45,981 bases of DNA from NCBI RefSeq assembly GCF_001816125.1, contig NZ_MDZA01000177.1, positions 1 through 45,981 on the forward strand, given 5' to 3'. Shown here in pieces: positions 1 to 7,701 of the stretch (the stretch's first letter is position 1; each line of letters begins with the position of its first letter). Position numbers and translations under genes: made by a program. Source of the stretch: Hymenobacter coccineus (GTDB lineage: Bacteria; Bacteroidota; Bacteroidia; Cytophagales; Hymenobacteraceae). The notes below the pieces were generated by a model that made no database searches, had not been told where the DNA came from, and saw nothing but the letters and a program-made list of their open reading frames with translations.

Positions 1-1510
1 GCTGCCCATCCCGGGGGCCCCACTGGCCGGCGTGGCTGCTGGCGGCCTACGCGGCCGGTGCGGCGCTGCTGCTGGGCCGCCTGCTGGTGCAGTTGCTCTC
101 GCTGGCGCGGCTGCACCGGGCGGCCCGGCCCGCCGGGGCCCCGGCGGCGTGGCGTACCGGCAGCTGGCCGGCGGGAATGGCCCGTTTTCCTTCGGCCGCA
201 CTATCTACCTCGACCCCGCGCAGCACCCGGCCCCCGCCGAGCTGGCCGCGGTGCTGGCCCACGAGCAGGCCCACGTGCGCCAGGCCCACACCCTCGACGT
301 GCTGCTGGCGCACGTGGCCACGGCCGTATTCTGGCTGAACCCGGCGGCGTGGCTGCTACGCCGCGCCCTGCTCGATAACCTCGAATTCCTGGCCGACGCG
401 GCCACCCTGCGCACCGGCCTCGACCGCCGCGCCTACCAGTACAGTCTACTCCGGCTAGGGCCTGCAATGGGCAGCCCCGCCCTCGTCTCACCCTTCTCGC
501 TTTCCACCCTCAAAAACCGCATTCTGATGATGAACCAGCCCGTTTCCAATCGTTTGCAACTGCTGCGCTACGCCCTGGCGGGGCCCCTGGTGGTGGCCGT
601 TGCGCTGGCCTACTCCGCCGCCCACGCGCAGCCTGTGGCCAACCCGGCCACGCCAGCCGATGAGTCGTTCGCCATCACCAACAAAGCTGGCACCACCGTC
701 ATGAAGCTAGCCGGCCCAGCTGCATACTACGTTGACGGCCAGCCAAGCAGCTACACTAATTTGGCCAAGGTAGACCCCGCCGCTGTGGCCAGCGTGCGCG
801 TGGTGCCCGCCGGGCAGGCCCGCCCGCTGCTGGGTACGGACCAAGCCACCTACGGCATCACTACCGAAGCCAAAAAGGCGGCGCCCGCGGTGGGGGCCTT
901 CAACGAGAAAGTGCGGCGCGTGGCCCCAAACCGCATGGGAATCATCGGCCGGGGCGAGGCCACGCTGACGCGCGATGGGGCCCCTGAAGCGCGCCTCGCT
1001 GCGCGATTGCGAGCGAAGCCCACGGTGGCTAAGCAACCACTTTACTACGTTGATGGCAAGCTGGTTAGCGGTGGGTACAATGATGCCGTGAAGCCAGCGG
1101 ATATTGCCAGTATCGACGTGCTGAAGGGGGCGCAGGCTAACGACTTCCTGGGCAATAACGATGGGGCGGATGGCGTAATTCTTATCACTACTAAAGCTGG
1201 TGAGCATTTGCCAGAGGTAGCAGCTTTCAATGCCAAAGTGCAGCGCCAAATGCCAGCCCATGCATCCATTGCCCCCGTTGCTCCGGCTGCGCAAACCGTT
1301 CCGCCTGCCGGCCGCGCCGTGCCCGTAAGCTACGTGGCCGCTCCGGCGCTGGCTTACATCACCAAGAATTATCCCGACAGCCGGATTACGGGCGTAACGG
1401 AGTTGAAAAACGCCAAAACCGGGCAGCTGAACTACCGGGTGGAAGTGACGCAAGGCCGCCGGCCGCAGTACGCAGTGTTCGATGCGCTGGGCCAACCAGT
1501 AACTGAATAA
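1..1510 (+). CDS. M56 (BlaR1-like) membrane peptidase with plug-like tail, 5' partial and frameshifted
   Basis: The gene enters from the left edge. A zinc-peptidase motif HEQAH is encoded at 260-274, with a downstream acidic stretch (NLEFLADAA) that usually supplies the third zinc ligand. A final membrane segment (around 570-630) is followed by a secreted tail holding two modules that each start YYVDG and contain a VLKG- or VRVVP-like strand (725-900 and 1042-1240), resembling TonB-receptor plug domains. In BlaR1-like proteins the M56 domain cleaves a repressor after an outside signal; the repressor gene would lie upstream, outside the window. The N-terminal membrane part (WLLAAYAAGAALLLGRLL, from 33) is in frame 3, whereas the catalytic part is in frame 2, so one base is missing near 135-142, inside a GGGGCCCC tract. 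It is either a sequencing error or a real lesion. Family call is firm; ligand unknown. Confidence 0.8.
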   Translation, partial: LPIPGAPLAGVAAGGLRGRCGAAAGPPAGAVALAGAAAPGGPARRGPGGVAYRQLAGGNGPFSFGRTIYLDPAQHPAPAELAAVLAHEQAHVRQAHTLDVLLAHVATAVFWLNPAAWLLRRALLDNLEFLADAATLRTGLDRRAYQYSLLRLGPAMGSPALVSPFSLSTLKNRILMMNQPVSNRLQLLRYALAGPLVVAVALAYSAAHAQPVANPATPADESFAITNKAGTTVMKLAGPAAYYVDGQPSSYTNLAKVDPAAVASVRVVPAGQARPLLGTDQATYGITTEAKKAAPAVGAFNEKVRRVAPNRMGIIGRGEATLTRDGAPEARLAARLRAKPTVAKQPLYYVDGKLVSGGYNDAVKPADIASIDVLKGAQANDFLGNNDGADGVILITTKAGEHLPEVAAFNAKVQRQMPAHASIAPVAPAAQTVPPAGRAVPVSYVAAPALAYITKNYPDSRITGVTELKNAKTGQLNYRVEVTQGRRPQYAVFDALGQPVTE

Positions 1511-1578
1511 TTGGGGCCCCCAGCGGCCATTTCGTTTTCCCTTTCCTCCTTTCCACATTTTCCAACCCCTTCACTCCC

Positions 1579-2145
1579 ATGCAAAACCAACCCATTTCCA
1601 CCCGTTTATTAAGCCTACGCCGTGCCCTGCTGGGGCCCCTGGCCGTGGCGCTGGCCCTGGGCGCCACCAGTGTCCAGGCCCAAACCGTAATGCCCAAGGT
1701 GGTGGCTTCCGAAGCCCCGAAGCCGCTGCCCACCGACGTGGTGTACTACGTGGATGGCCAGTTAGCCGCCCCCGACGTTCTCAGCGCCATGAACCCGAAT
1801 GACATTGGTAACATCAACGTGCTGAAGGGTAAGCAAGCCGAGGCGCTGACCGGCAAGGCCACGGGCAGCGGCGTGATTTTGGTGACCACCAAAGGGCATG
1901 AGAATTCGCCGGAAGTGCTGGCCTTCAATAAGCAGCACAACGTGGTGCTGTCCTCCCCCTCGCCCGAAAAAACCGCTGCTATGGCTGCTGCCCAGGCCTA
2001 TATCAAGAAAACGTATCCCAACGCCAAGGTGCAATCAGTGTACGAAGACAAGAAAAAGGCCGGCTACTACGTAGCGCGTTTCACTGAGGGCGGCCAGACC
2101 AAAGAGCTGCACTTCGACGCCCAGGGCCAACCGGTGGCCGAATAG
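1579..2145 (+). CDS. Secreted plug-like protein, paralogue of the M56 tail
   Basis: A 188-residue protein that starts with a signal-like segment (residues 1-35, ending SVQAQ) and carries one plug-like module beginning VVYYVDGQ near residue 54, with NVLKGKQAEAL and GVILVTTKG, as in TonB-dependent receptor plugs. Its N-terminus (MQNQPISTRLLSLRRALLGP) matches the point in the preceding M56 protein where the last membrane helix begins (MNQPVSNRLQLLRYALAGP), and both proteins end in a similar GQPV-E motif. I infer it arose by duplication of the 3' part of the M56 gene without the peptidase. It lies 68 bases downstream in the same direction, so co-transcription is likely. Exact function unknown. 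Confidence 0.75.
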   Translation: MQNQPISTRLLSLRRALLGPLAVALALGATSVQAQTVMPKVVASEAPKPLPTDVVYYVDGQLAAPDVLSAMNPNDIGNINVLKGKQAEALTGKATGSGVILVTTKGHENSPEVLAFNKQHNVVLSSPSPEKTAAMAAAQAYIKKTYPNAKVQSVYEDKKKAGYYVARFTEGGQTKELHFDAQGQPVAE

Positions 2146-2150
2146 GGCCC

Positions 2151-2672
2151 CTAGCCGGCTAGGATGCGGGCCGTGACGAGCAGCTGGCCCACGTGGCGTT
2201 GGGTGTGCTCGGCGGCGTGCACCAGCAGGCCAATCACGGTGGACGGCAACCCAGCGCGGCCCACCGGGCGGTACTCGGTCAGCGTGTTTTCGGGGGTGAG
2301 GTGCAGCTGGGCCAGGGCCTGCTGCACTTTATCCCCGAAGGCTTTTTGCAGCGTTGCTACTTGGCTGTCAGGGCCCCCAGCGTCGGGCGCGGGGTGGCCT
2401 TCGGCGGCGAGGTAGGCGAGCTGGGTGGGGCTGAGGGGCTGGTTTCGGGCGTAGGTGAGCATGCGGTCGAGCACGCCGGCCAGGTGCTGGAGGTGGAAGC
2501 CCACCGAGGCCACGCCGGCCGGGCGCGCCCACAGCTGCGCGGCGGGAAAAGGCGCGAGGGCCGCGGCCACGTCGGCCTGGGCTTGCAGCAGGGCGTGGGC
2601 CACGGGCTGGAGCAGCGGTGGCACGGCGGGCAGGGGCCCCCGGAGCCACACTTCGGGCAGGGAATTGGGCAT
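2151..2672 (-). CDS. DinB-family (four-helix, metal-binding) protein
   Basis: A 173-residue soluble protein with the DinB/YfiT helical-bundle pattern: a first histidine in HLQHLAGVLDRML and a paired histidine cluster near the C-terminus (HAAEHTQRHVGQ), which are the expected metal ligands. Members of this superfamily include thiol-dependent transferases and many proteins of unknown activity. It converges on the plug-like gene (stop codons only a few bases apart) and diverges from lysA. The substrate cannot be told from the sequence. Confidence 0.8.
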   Translation of the reverse strand: MPNSLPEVWLRGPLPAVPPLLQPVAHALLQAQADVAAALAPFPAAQLWARPAGVASVGFHLQHLAGVLDRMLTYARNQPLSPTQLAYLAAEGHPAPDAGGPDSQVATLQKAFGDKVQQALAQLHLTPENTLTEYRPVGRAGLPSTVIGLLVHAAEHTQRHVGQLLVTARILAG

Positions 2673-2780
2673 GAAATAAGAAAGAATGGGGGAAGTTTAC
2701 GGCAAAAGAAGCGGCTTTGTGACCCCAGAAACAGATTTTTAAACCGTTTGGCGGGTGGGGTAGCCGTACTTTTACGGTCT

Positions 2781-3986
2781 ATGTCCGCTACCATCCCCGC
2801 CGAAAGCCTGTTGGCTGCTGCCGAGCAGTTTGGCACCCCGCTTTACGTTTACCAGGCCGAAACCATCGCCCGGCAGTTTCACCAGTTGGAAACGGCCTTC
2901 ACGGGCCACCCCACGCGGTTCTTCTACGCCTGCAAGGCCCTGAGTAACCAGGCCATTCTGCGCCACCTCCGGGGCCTGGGCGCGGGCCTCGACTGCGTGA
3001 GCCTCAACGAGGTGAAGCTGGGCCTACATGCCGGCTTTGCGCCCGAAAACATTCTTTTCACGCCCAACAGCGTCACGTTTGAGGAAATCGTGGCCGCCAA
3101 GGACCTGGGCGTGCACCTCAACATCGACAACATTTCGATGCTGGAGCGCTTCGGCACCACCTTCGGCGGCAGCTACCCGGTGTGCATCCGGCTGAACCCG
3201 CACATCGAGGCGGGCGGCAACTACAAGATTTCCACCGGCCACATCGACAGCAAGTTCGGCATCAGCATCCACCAAATGCGCCACCTGGAGCGCGTGGTAA
3301 AGGGCACCGGCCTGAACGTGAAGGGCCTGCACATGCACACGGGTTCCGAAATAAAGGACGTGGACGTGTTCCTCCAGGCCCTGGACGTGCTGTTTGAGGC
3401 CGCCCGCCGCTTCCCCGACTTGGAATTCTTAGACTTGGGCTCGGGCTTCAAGGTGCCCTACAAGCCCGGCGACGTGGCCACCGACATGGTGGAACTGGGC
3501 CGCCGCGTTACGGCCGCCTTCGCCGAATTCGAGCAGGAATACGGCCGGCCGCTGCAAGCCTGGTTTGAGCCGGGCAAGTACCTCGTCAGCGAAGCCGGTT
3601 TCCTGCTGGTGCGCGTGGCCGTGGTGAAGCAAACGCCCGCCACGGTATTCGCCGGCGTCGACTCGGGATTCAACCACCTCATCCGGCCCATGTTCTACGA
3701 TAGCTACCACACCATCAGTAACTTGAGCCACCCCGAGGGCCCCGAGCGGGTGTACACCGTGGTGGGCAACATCTGCGAAACGGATACCTTTGCCTGGGAC
3801 CGCCGCCTGCCCGAAGTGCACGAGGGCGACCTGCTGGCCTTCCACAACGCCGGCGCCTACGGCTTCGAAATGAGCAGCAGCTTCAACTCCCGCGTGCGCC
3901 CCGCCGAAGTGCTGCTCGAAAACGGGAAGTTGCGCCAAATCCGCCGCCGCCAAACCTTCGAGGATCTATTAGCCGGACAAGAATAA
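2781..3986 (+). CDS. lysA: Diaminopimelate decarboxylase
   Basis: A 401-residue PLP-dependent fold-III decarboxylase that makes L-lysine from meso-diaminopimelate, the last step of the lysine pathway. The PLP lysine is in FYACKAL (Lys52). The glycine-rich phosphate loop (DLGSGFKVPY), the HMHTGSEI strand and the C-terminal CETDTF motif that completes the active site across the dimer are all present. The ATG at 2781 is chosen because it gives the normal family start; the same frame stays open far upstream, antisense to the DinB gene, without family similarity. TACTTTTA lies six bases before the ATG (2767-2774), resembling the Bacteroidota -7 promoter element, with TTTG at 2747-2750. Confidence 0.95.
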   Translation: MSATIPAESLLAAAEQFGTPLYVYQAETIARQFHQLETAFTGHPTRFFYACKALSNQAILRHLRGLGAGLDCVSLNEVKLGLHAGFAPENILFTPNSVTFEEIVAAKDLGVHLNIDNISMLERFGTTFGGSYPVCIRLNPHIEAGGNYKISTGHIDSKFGISIHQMRHLERVVKGTGLNVKGLHMHTGSEIKDVDVFLQALDVLFEAARRFPDLEFLDLGSGFKVPYKPGDVATDMVELGRRVTAAFAEFEQEYGRPLQAWFEPGKYLVSEAGFLLVRVAVVKQTPATVFAGVDSGFNHLIRPMFYDSYHTISNLSHPEGPERVYTVVGNICETDTFAWDRRLPEVHEGDLLAFHNAGAYGFEMSSSFNSRVRPAEVLLENGKLRQIRRRQTFEDLLAGQE

Positions 3987-4023
3987 TTAATTACCGAATT
4001 AATTAATTCGGTAATTAATTAAA
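3984..4023. repeat. AT-rich perfect palindrome starting at the lysA stop codon
   Basis: TTACCGAATTAATT and its exact reverse complement sit back to back, and the symmetry extends outwards to about 40 bases, beginning in the lysA stop codon. It can form a hairpin in either strand, but there is no GC stem and no clean T-run, so it is a poor intrinsic terminator. It directly precedes the longer inverted repeat. Confidence 0.7.
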
Positions 4024-4034
4024 GTAGGATGCCC

Positions 4035-4170
4035 CGCACGCTAAAAGGCCGTCGTGCTTATCTGATGTCCACGAAGTGAAGCATCTTTCCCGCAGCAGTA
4101 ATTAGTTGCTTACGCAGTAGAGATGCTTCACTTCGTGGACGCCAGATAAGCACGACGGCCTTTTAGTGCG
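4035..4170. repeat. Long inverted repeat, intergenic repeat family copy 1
   Basis: Arms of about 50 bases (4035-4086 and 4121-4170) are reverse complements apart from a two-base indel and two mismatches, with a 34-base loop. The arms contain GGCCGTCGTGCTTATCT and GTCCACGAAGTGAAGCATCT. A related element lies at 6302-6414 on the other strand, sharing the outer GGCCGTC-TGCT, the GAAG-ATCT junction and the inner CGCAGTAG, so this is a dispersed family and not a one-off terminator. It sits between convergent lysA and the DAHP synthase gene and may also end transcription. Confidence 0.85.
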
Positions 4171-4211
4171 ATAATTACCAATCAACTATCGCCTAGTAAA
4201 TACCGTGCTAA

Positions 4212-5282
4212 TTAGCTGTTCATTACCTTTTCCTGGTGAGTAACTGATTCCAGGTGAACGGCTTCCATGTAGCGTTCCACGAAGTCTTCGGTGAGGCCTA
4301 CTTGGGCTCCCTGGCGCTTGCTGCGCTCCATGATTTCGTTGAGGCGGGCGGTCTGGAGGATGGTGATGTCGTTGTCCTTCTTGTACTGACCGATTTTTTC
4401 AGCTACGGCCATGCGGCGACCCAGCAGCTGCATCACCTCAGCGTCGAGGTTGTTGATTTGCTCGCGCAGGCCGGCCAGCGCCGTCAGAAACTCCGCCTTG
4501 TCGGTAGTCTCGTGGCGCCACACCAGGTCGGTGATGAGCTGGCCGAGCACCTCGGGCGTGATTTGCTGCTTGGCGTCGCTCCAGGCGTTGTCGGGGTCGA
4601 TGTGGCTCTCAATCATCGTCCCGTCAAAGTCCAAATCCAGGGCCTGCTGGGCCACGGCAAACAGCGTGTCGCGCCGGCCGCAGATGTGGCTGGGGTCGTT
4701 GAGGATGGGCAGCTCGGGCATGCGGCGCTTCATTTCGATGGGCAGGTGCCACATCGGCGCGTTGCGGAAATCGGTGTTGCCGTAGCTCGAAAAACCGCGG
4801 TGAATCATGCCCACTTGCTTCAAACCGGCCTTTTGCAGGCGCTCAATAGCGCCCACCCACAGCTCCAGCTCGGGGTGAATGGGGTTTTTTACCAATACCG
4901 GAATGTCCACCCCGCGCAGGGCGTTGGCAATTTCCTGCACCGAGAACGGGTTGCCGGTGGTGCGCGCGCCCACCCACACTAGGTCCACACCGAAGGCCAG
5001 GCAGTCTTCCACGTGCTTGGCGGTGGCTACTTCCACGGCCACGGGCAGGCCGGTCAGCTCGCTGGCTTTTTTCAGCCAGGGCAGGCCTTTGGCGCCCACG
5101 CCCTCGAAGCCGCCGGGCTTGGTGCGGGGCTTCCAGATGCCGGCGCGCAGGGCCTGCACTTTGCCGGTGGCGGCCAGGCGCTGGCAAGTTTCCAGTACCT
5201 GGTCTTCGGTTTCGGCCGAGCAGGGCCCCGAGATGAGGAACGGCTTGTCGTTGGGTTGGCGGTTGAAGAGTTTGTCGAACAT
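4212..5282 (-). CDS. Bifunctional DAHP synthase / chorismate mutase
   Basis: A 356-residue fusion. Residues 1-255 form a type I-beta (KDO8P synthase-like) DAHP synthase that condenses phosphoenolpyruvate with erythrose 4-phosphate, the first step of the shikimate pathway. GPCSAE (19-24) and the PEP-binding region KPRTKPGGFEG (51-61) are present. Residues 265-350 form an AroQ-type chorismate mutase (LREQINNLDAEVMQLLGRR, then KIGQYKK), giving prephenate. C-terminal mutase fusions of this kind are known in Bacteroidota and usually allow feedback control by prephenate. An upstream in-frame ATG exists (5324), but MFDKLF at 5282 fits the family. It is the last gene of the Phe/Tyr operon, 94 bases after tyrA. 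Confidence 0.95.
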   Translation of the reverse strand: MFDKLFNRQPNDKPFLISGPCSAETEDQVLETCQRLAATGKVQALRAGIWKPRTKPGGFEGVGAKGLPWLKKASELTGLPVAVEVATAKHVEDCLAFGVDLVWVGARTTGNPFSVQEIANALRGVDIPVLVKNPIHPELELWVGAIERLQKAGLKQVGMIHRGFSSYGNTDFRNAPMWHLPIEMKRRMPELPILNDPSHICGRRDTLFAVAQQALDLDFDGTMIESHIDPDNAWSDAKQQITPEVLGQLITDLVWRHETTDKAEFLTALAGLREQINNLDAEVMQLLGRRMAVAEKIGQYKKDNDITILQTARLNEIMERSKRQGAQVGLTEDFVERYMEAVHLESVTHQEKVMNS

Positions 5283-5376
5283 GGGGTTGGGGAAATTATT
5301 GAATTTGCTGAGTGAGCGGCGCAATGCGCGTATTCTGACGCCGTTTGTGCCGGGTTGTACTTTTTATTACTGAATC

Positions 5377-6222
5377 TTAGGGAATGGTCTTGCGGATGTG
5401 GTTGGCTTGATGAATCTGGTCGGTTAGCCCCTCGTAGTCTTCCCGCGCCAGCAAGTCGCGCAGGTGCTGGAGCTGGTGCAGGTGCTCGTCGAGCACATCG
5501 AGCACGTTGGGCCGGTTTTGGCGGAAGATGGGCACCCACATGGCCGCCGAGCTTTTGGCCAGCCGCACGGTGGAAGCAAAGCCGCCGCCGGCCAAATCGA
5601 AGATGCGCTGTTCCTCCTTTTCTTTCTCCAACACGGTGAGGGCCAGGGCAAACGAGGTGATGTGCGAGATGTGCGACACGTAGGCCGTGTGCAAGTCGTG
5701 GGCCTGCGCGTCGAGGTAAAGCAGGCGCATGGGCAGGGCCCTGAATAGCTTTTCGACCAGCTGCAAGGCGTCGGCGTCGCTGTGGTCGGTGTCGCAAAGC
5801 ACTACCGTTTTGCCTTCGTACAGGCCCAGCACGGCGGCTTCGGGGCCCGAATACTCGGTGCCGGCCATGGGGTGCGTGGCCACGAAGCGGCCGCGGCGCG
5901 GGTGCCCGGCCACGGCCGCCAGCAGTGTCACCTTGGTCGAGCCCACGTCAATCACCGTTTGGTGGGGCCCCGTGGCGTCGAGCACGCGGGGCAGCACGGT
6001 CAGCATAGCGTCCATGGGCACGGCCACCACCACAAGGTCGGCGCGGCGCACGGCGGCGGCCAAGTCGGTTTCTACTTCGTCCACCAAGCCCAGTTCCAAG
6101 GCCCGGCGGGCGTGCTCCGCGCTCAGCTCCACCCCGATGAGGTGCGCCGCCAGCCCGTGCTGCCGCAGGCTAAGTGCCAGCGAGCCGCCGATGAGTCCCA
6201 AGCCGATGATGGTGACGGTCAT
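5377..6222 (-). CDS. tyrA: Prephenate dehydrogenase
   Basis: A 281-residue NAD(P)-dependent enzyme that oxidatively decarboxylates prephenate to 4-hydroxyphenylpyruvate, the tyrosine branch. The dinucleotide-binding motif GLGLIGGS is at residues 7-14. The substrate-binding HPMAG (117-121) and the helical C-terminal dimerisation half are in place. There is no ACT domain, so direct tyrosine feedback is not evident. It is the third gene of the operon, separated from the upstream aminotransferase by a repeat-containing gap of 224 bases. Confidence 0.95.
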   Translation of the reverse strand: MTVTIIGLGLIGGSLALSLRQHGLAAHLIGVELSAEHARRALELGLVDEVETDLAAAVRRADLVVVAVPMDAMLTVLPRVLDATGPHQTVIDVGSTKVTLLAAVAGHPRRGRFVATHPMAGTEYSGPEAAVLGLYEGKTVVLCDTDHSDADALQLVEKLFRALPMRLLYLDAQAHDLHTAYVSHISHITSFALALTVLEKEKEEQRIFDLAGGGFASTVRLAKSSAAMWVPIFRQNRPNVLDVLDEHLHQLQHLRDLLAREDYEGLTDQIHQANHIRKTIP

Positions 6223-6301
6223 GATTTAAGGTAGCAGGGTGGATTAGTGGAGGAAGGGGTGAGTGTAGGTAGGCGGGGGTGGGGGTAATCCGGTTGCAAT
6301 C

Positions 6302-6414
6302 AGGCGGTCATGCTGAGCGTAGCCGAAGCATCTCTACTGCGGCAGTAATAATGATTTAGTCAGCCAGCGGGAGAGATACTTCGACAAGCGGACACTAGAT
6401 GAGCATGACGGCCT
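6302..6414. repeat. Inverted repeat, intergenic repeat family copy 2 (opposite orientation)
   Basis: Outer arms 6302-6335 and 6372-6414 begin AGGCGGTCATGCT and end AGCATGACGGCCT, with GAAGCATCTCT and AGAGATACTTC inside. Read on the minus strand it aligns along most of its length with the element at 4035-4170. The right arm is about nine bases longer than the left, so the symmetry is imperfect. It lies inside the Phe/Tyr operon between the aminotransferase and tyrA genes, followed by two near copies of TTAATTAATT. Confidence 0.8.
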
Positions 6415-6446
6415 AATTATTTAATTAATTTGGTATGAGTATTTAA

Positions 6447-7649
6447 TTAATTAGCCAGTGGAAAAGCGGCTTCGCTGCGTTGGCTTTTTTGCATTGCCAC
6501 AACCCGAGCCAGGGCCTCGCGCAGCAAGGCTTCTGGCTGGCACAGGCTGGCGCGGATGTAGCCGAGCCCGTTGCTACCGAAGATGCCGCCGGGCGTCAAA
6601 AATACCCGGGCGTCGGCCAGTACGGCGTCGCTCAGGGCGTAGCCGTCGGCACAATGGGCCGGTACGGGGGCCCAAATGAATAAGCCCACCTGGCCCGGCG
6701 CGGGCGCGCAGCCCAGCGCTTGCAGCAGCTCGATTACCAAGGTTCGGCGGGCGCGGTAGGTGGCATTTAGCTCCCGAAACCAGTCGTCGCCCAGCGCCAA
6801 AGCGGCCACGGCGGCCTGCTGCACGGGCAGGAACATGCCCGAATCCATGTTGCTTTTGAAGCGGAGCACGTCGGCCAGCAAGTCGGCGCGGCCCACCAGG
6901 GCCCCCACGCGCCAGCCGGCCAAGTTGTGCGACTTGCTCAGCGAATTCAGCTCCAGGGCCACATCCTTGGCGCCGGGTATGGATAATAAGCTCGTAGGCG
7001 GCGTCTCGTTCAGGACGAAGCCGTAGGGGTTGTCGTGCACCAGCAGGATGTTGTGGGCCCGGGCAAATTCCACCAGCTCCGCGAGAAACGGCCGGCCGGC
7101 GGGTGTGCCGGTGGGCATGTGCGGGTAGTTCACCAGCATCATTTTTACTCGCGACAAGTCGGTGGCCGCCAGGGCCCCCAGGTCGGGCAGCCAGCCGGTG
7201 GCGGCGGTCAGGTCGTATTCGCGCACCTCGGCCCCGCAGATTTCGGCCACGGCGCGGTAGGTCGGATAGCCGGGGTTGGGGATGAGCACCGCGTCGCCAG
7301 CTTCCAGAAACGTCATTCCGATGTGCATCAGCCCTTCTTTAGAGCCCAGCAGCGGGAGAATTTCGGTGGCTGGGTCGAGGGCCACGCCGTAGTGGCGCTG
7401 GTAGAACTCGGCCAGGGCCCTGCGCAGGGCGGGCGTGCCCTGGTAGCTCTGGTAGCCGTGGGCGGTGGGCAGCGCCGCCGTGGCCGCCAGCGCCGCCGTC
7501 ACGCTGGGGTGGGGCGGCAAATCGGGGCTGCCGATGCCCAGGCTGATGATGTTGGCGCCCGCCGCGTTGAGGGCCGCCAATTCGCGCAGTTTGCGCGAGA
7601 AATAATATTCGCCGGTGTGGCTAAGGCGGCTGGCTACGGAGACGTTCAT
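6447..7649 (-). CDS. Class I/II aminotransferase, probably aromatic
   Basis: A 400-residue fold-type I PLP aminotransferase. The Schiff-base lysine is in SLSKS (Lys239), followed by the phosphate-binding arginine region AGWRVGALVG. NYPHMPTG (174-181) is the usual NYPNNPTG segment, and DNPYG carries the aspartate that contacts the pyridine ring. Placement between pheA and tyrA in a Phe/Tyr operon suggests that it transaminates phenylpyruvate and 4-hydroxyphenylpyruvate. The fold also covers aspartate and LL-diaminopimelate aminotransferases, so substrate is inferred from context. It starts 43 bases after pheA ends. Confidence 0.88.
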   Translation of the reverse strand: MNVSVASRLSHTGEYYFSRKLRELAALNAAGANIISLGIGSPDLPPHPSVTAALAATAALPTAHGYQSYQGTPALRRALAEFYQRHYGVALDPATEILPLLGSKEGLMHIGMTFLEAGDAVLIPNPGYPTYRAVAEICGAEVREYDLTAATGWLPDLGALAATDLSRVKMMLVNYPHMPTGTPAGRPFLAELVEFARAHNILLVHDNPYGFVLNETPPTSLLSIPGAKDVALELNSLSKSHNLAGWRVGALVGRADLLADVLRFKSNMDSGMFLPVQQAAVAALALGDDWFRELNATYRARRTLVIELLQALGCAPAPGQVGLFIWAPVPAHCADGYALSDAVLADARVFLTPGGIFGSNGLGYIRASLCQPEALLREALARVVAMQKSQRSEAAFPLAN

Positions 7650-7672
7650 CTTAATTCAATTGATTATTAATC

Positions 7673-7701
7673 GGTAATTGATAATAGAATTATCAATTAC
7701 C
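7673..7701. repeat. AT-rich palindrome overlapping the pheA stop
   Basis: GGTAATTGATAAT (7673-7685) and its exact reverse complement (7689-7701) are separated by three bases. The pheA stop codon lies inside the right arm. In mRNA this is a hairpin of AU pairs with no U-tract, located between pheA and the aminotransferase. It may protect or process the transcript; that is only inference. Confidence 0.65.

Noticed and set aside
2193..2780. N-terminal extension of lysA by 196 codons
   Set aside because: The extension is antisense to the DinB gene and the known family start is at 2781.
4035..4170. CRISPR-like array from the repeated GAAGCATCT motifs
   Set aside because: The repeats are inverted, only two units per element, with no regular spacers.
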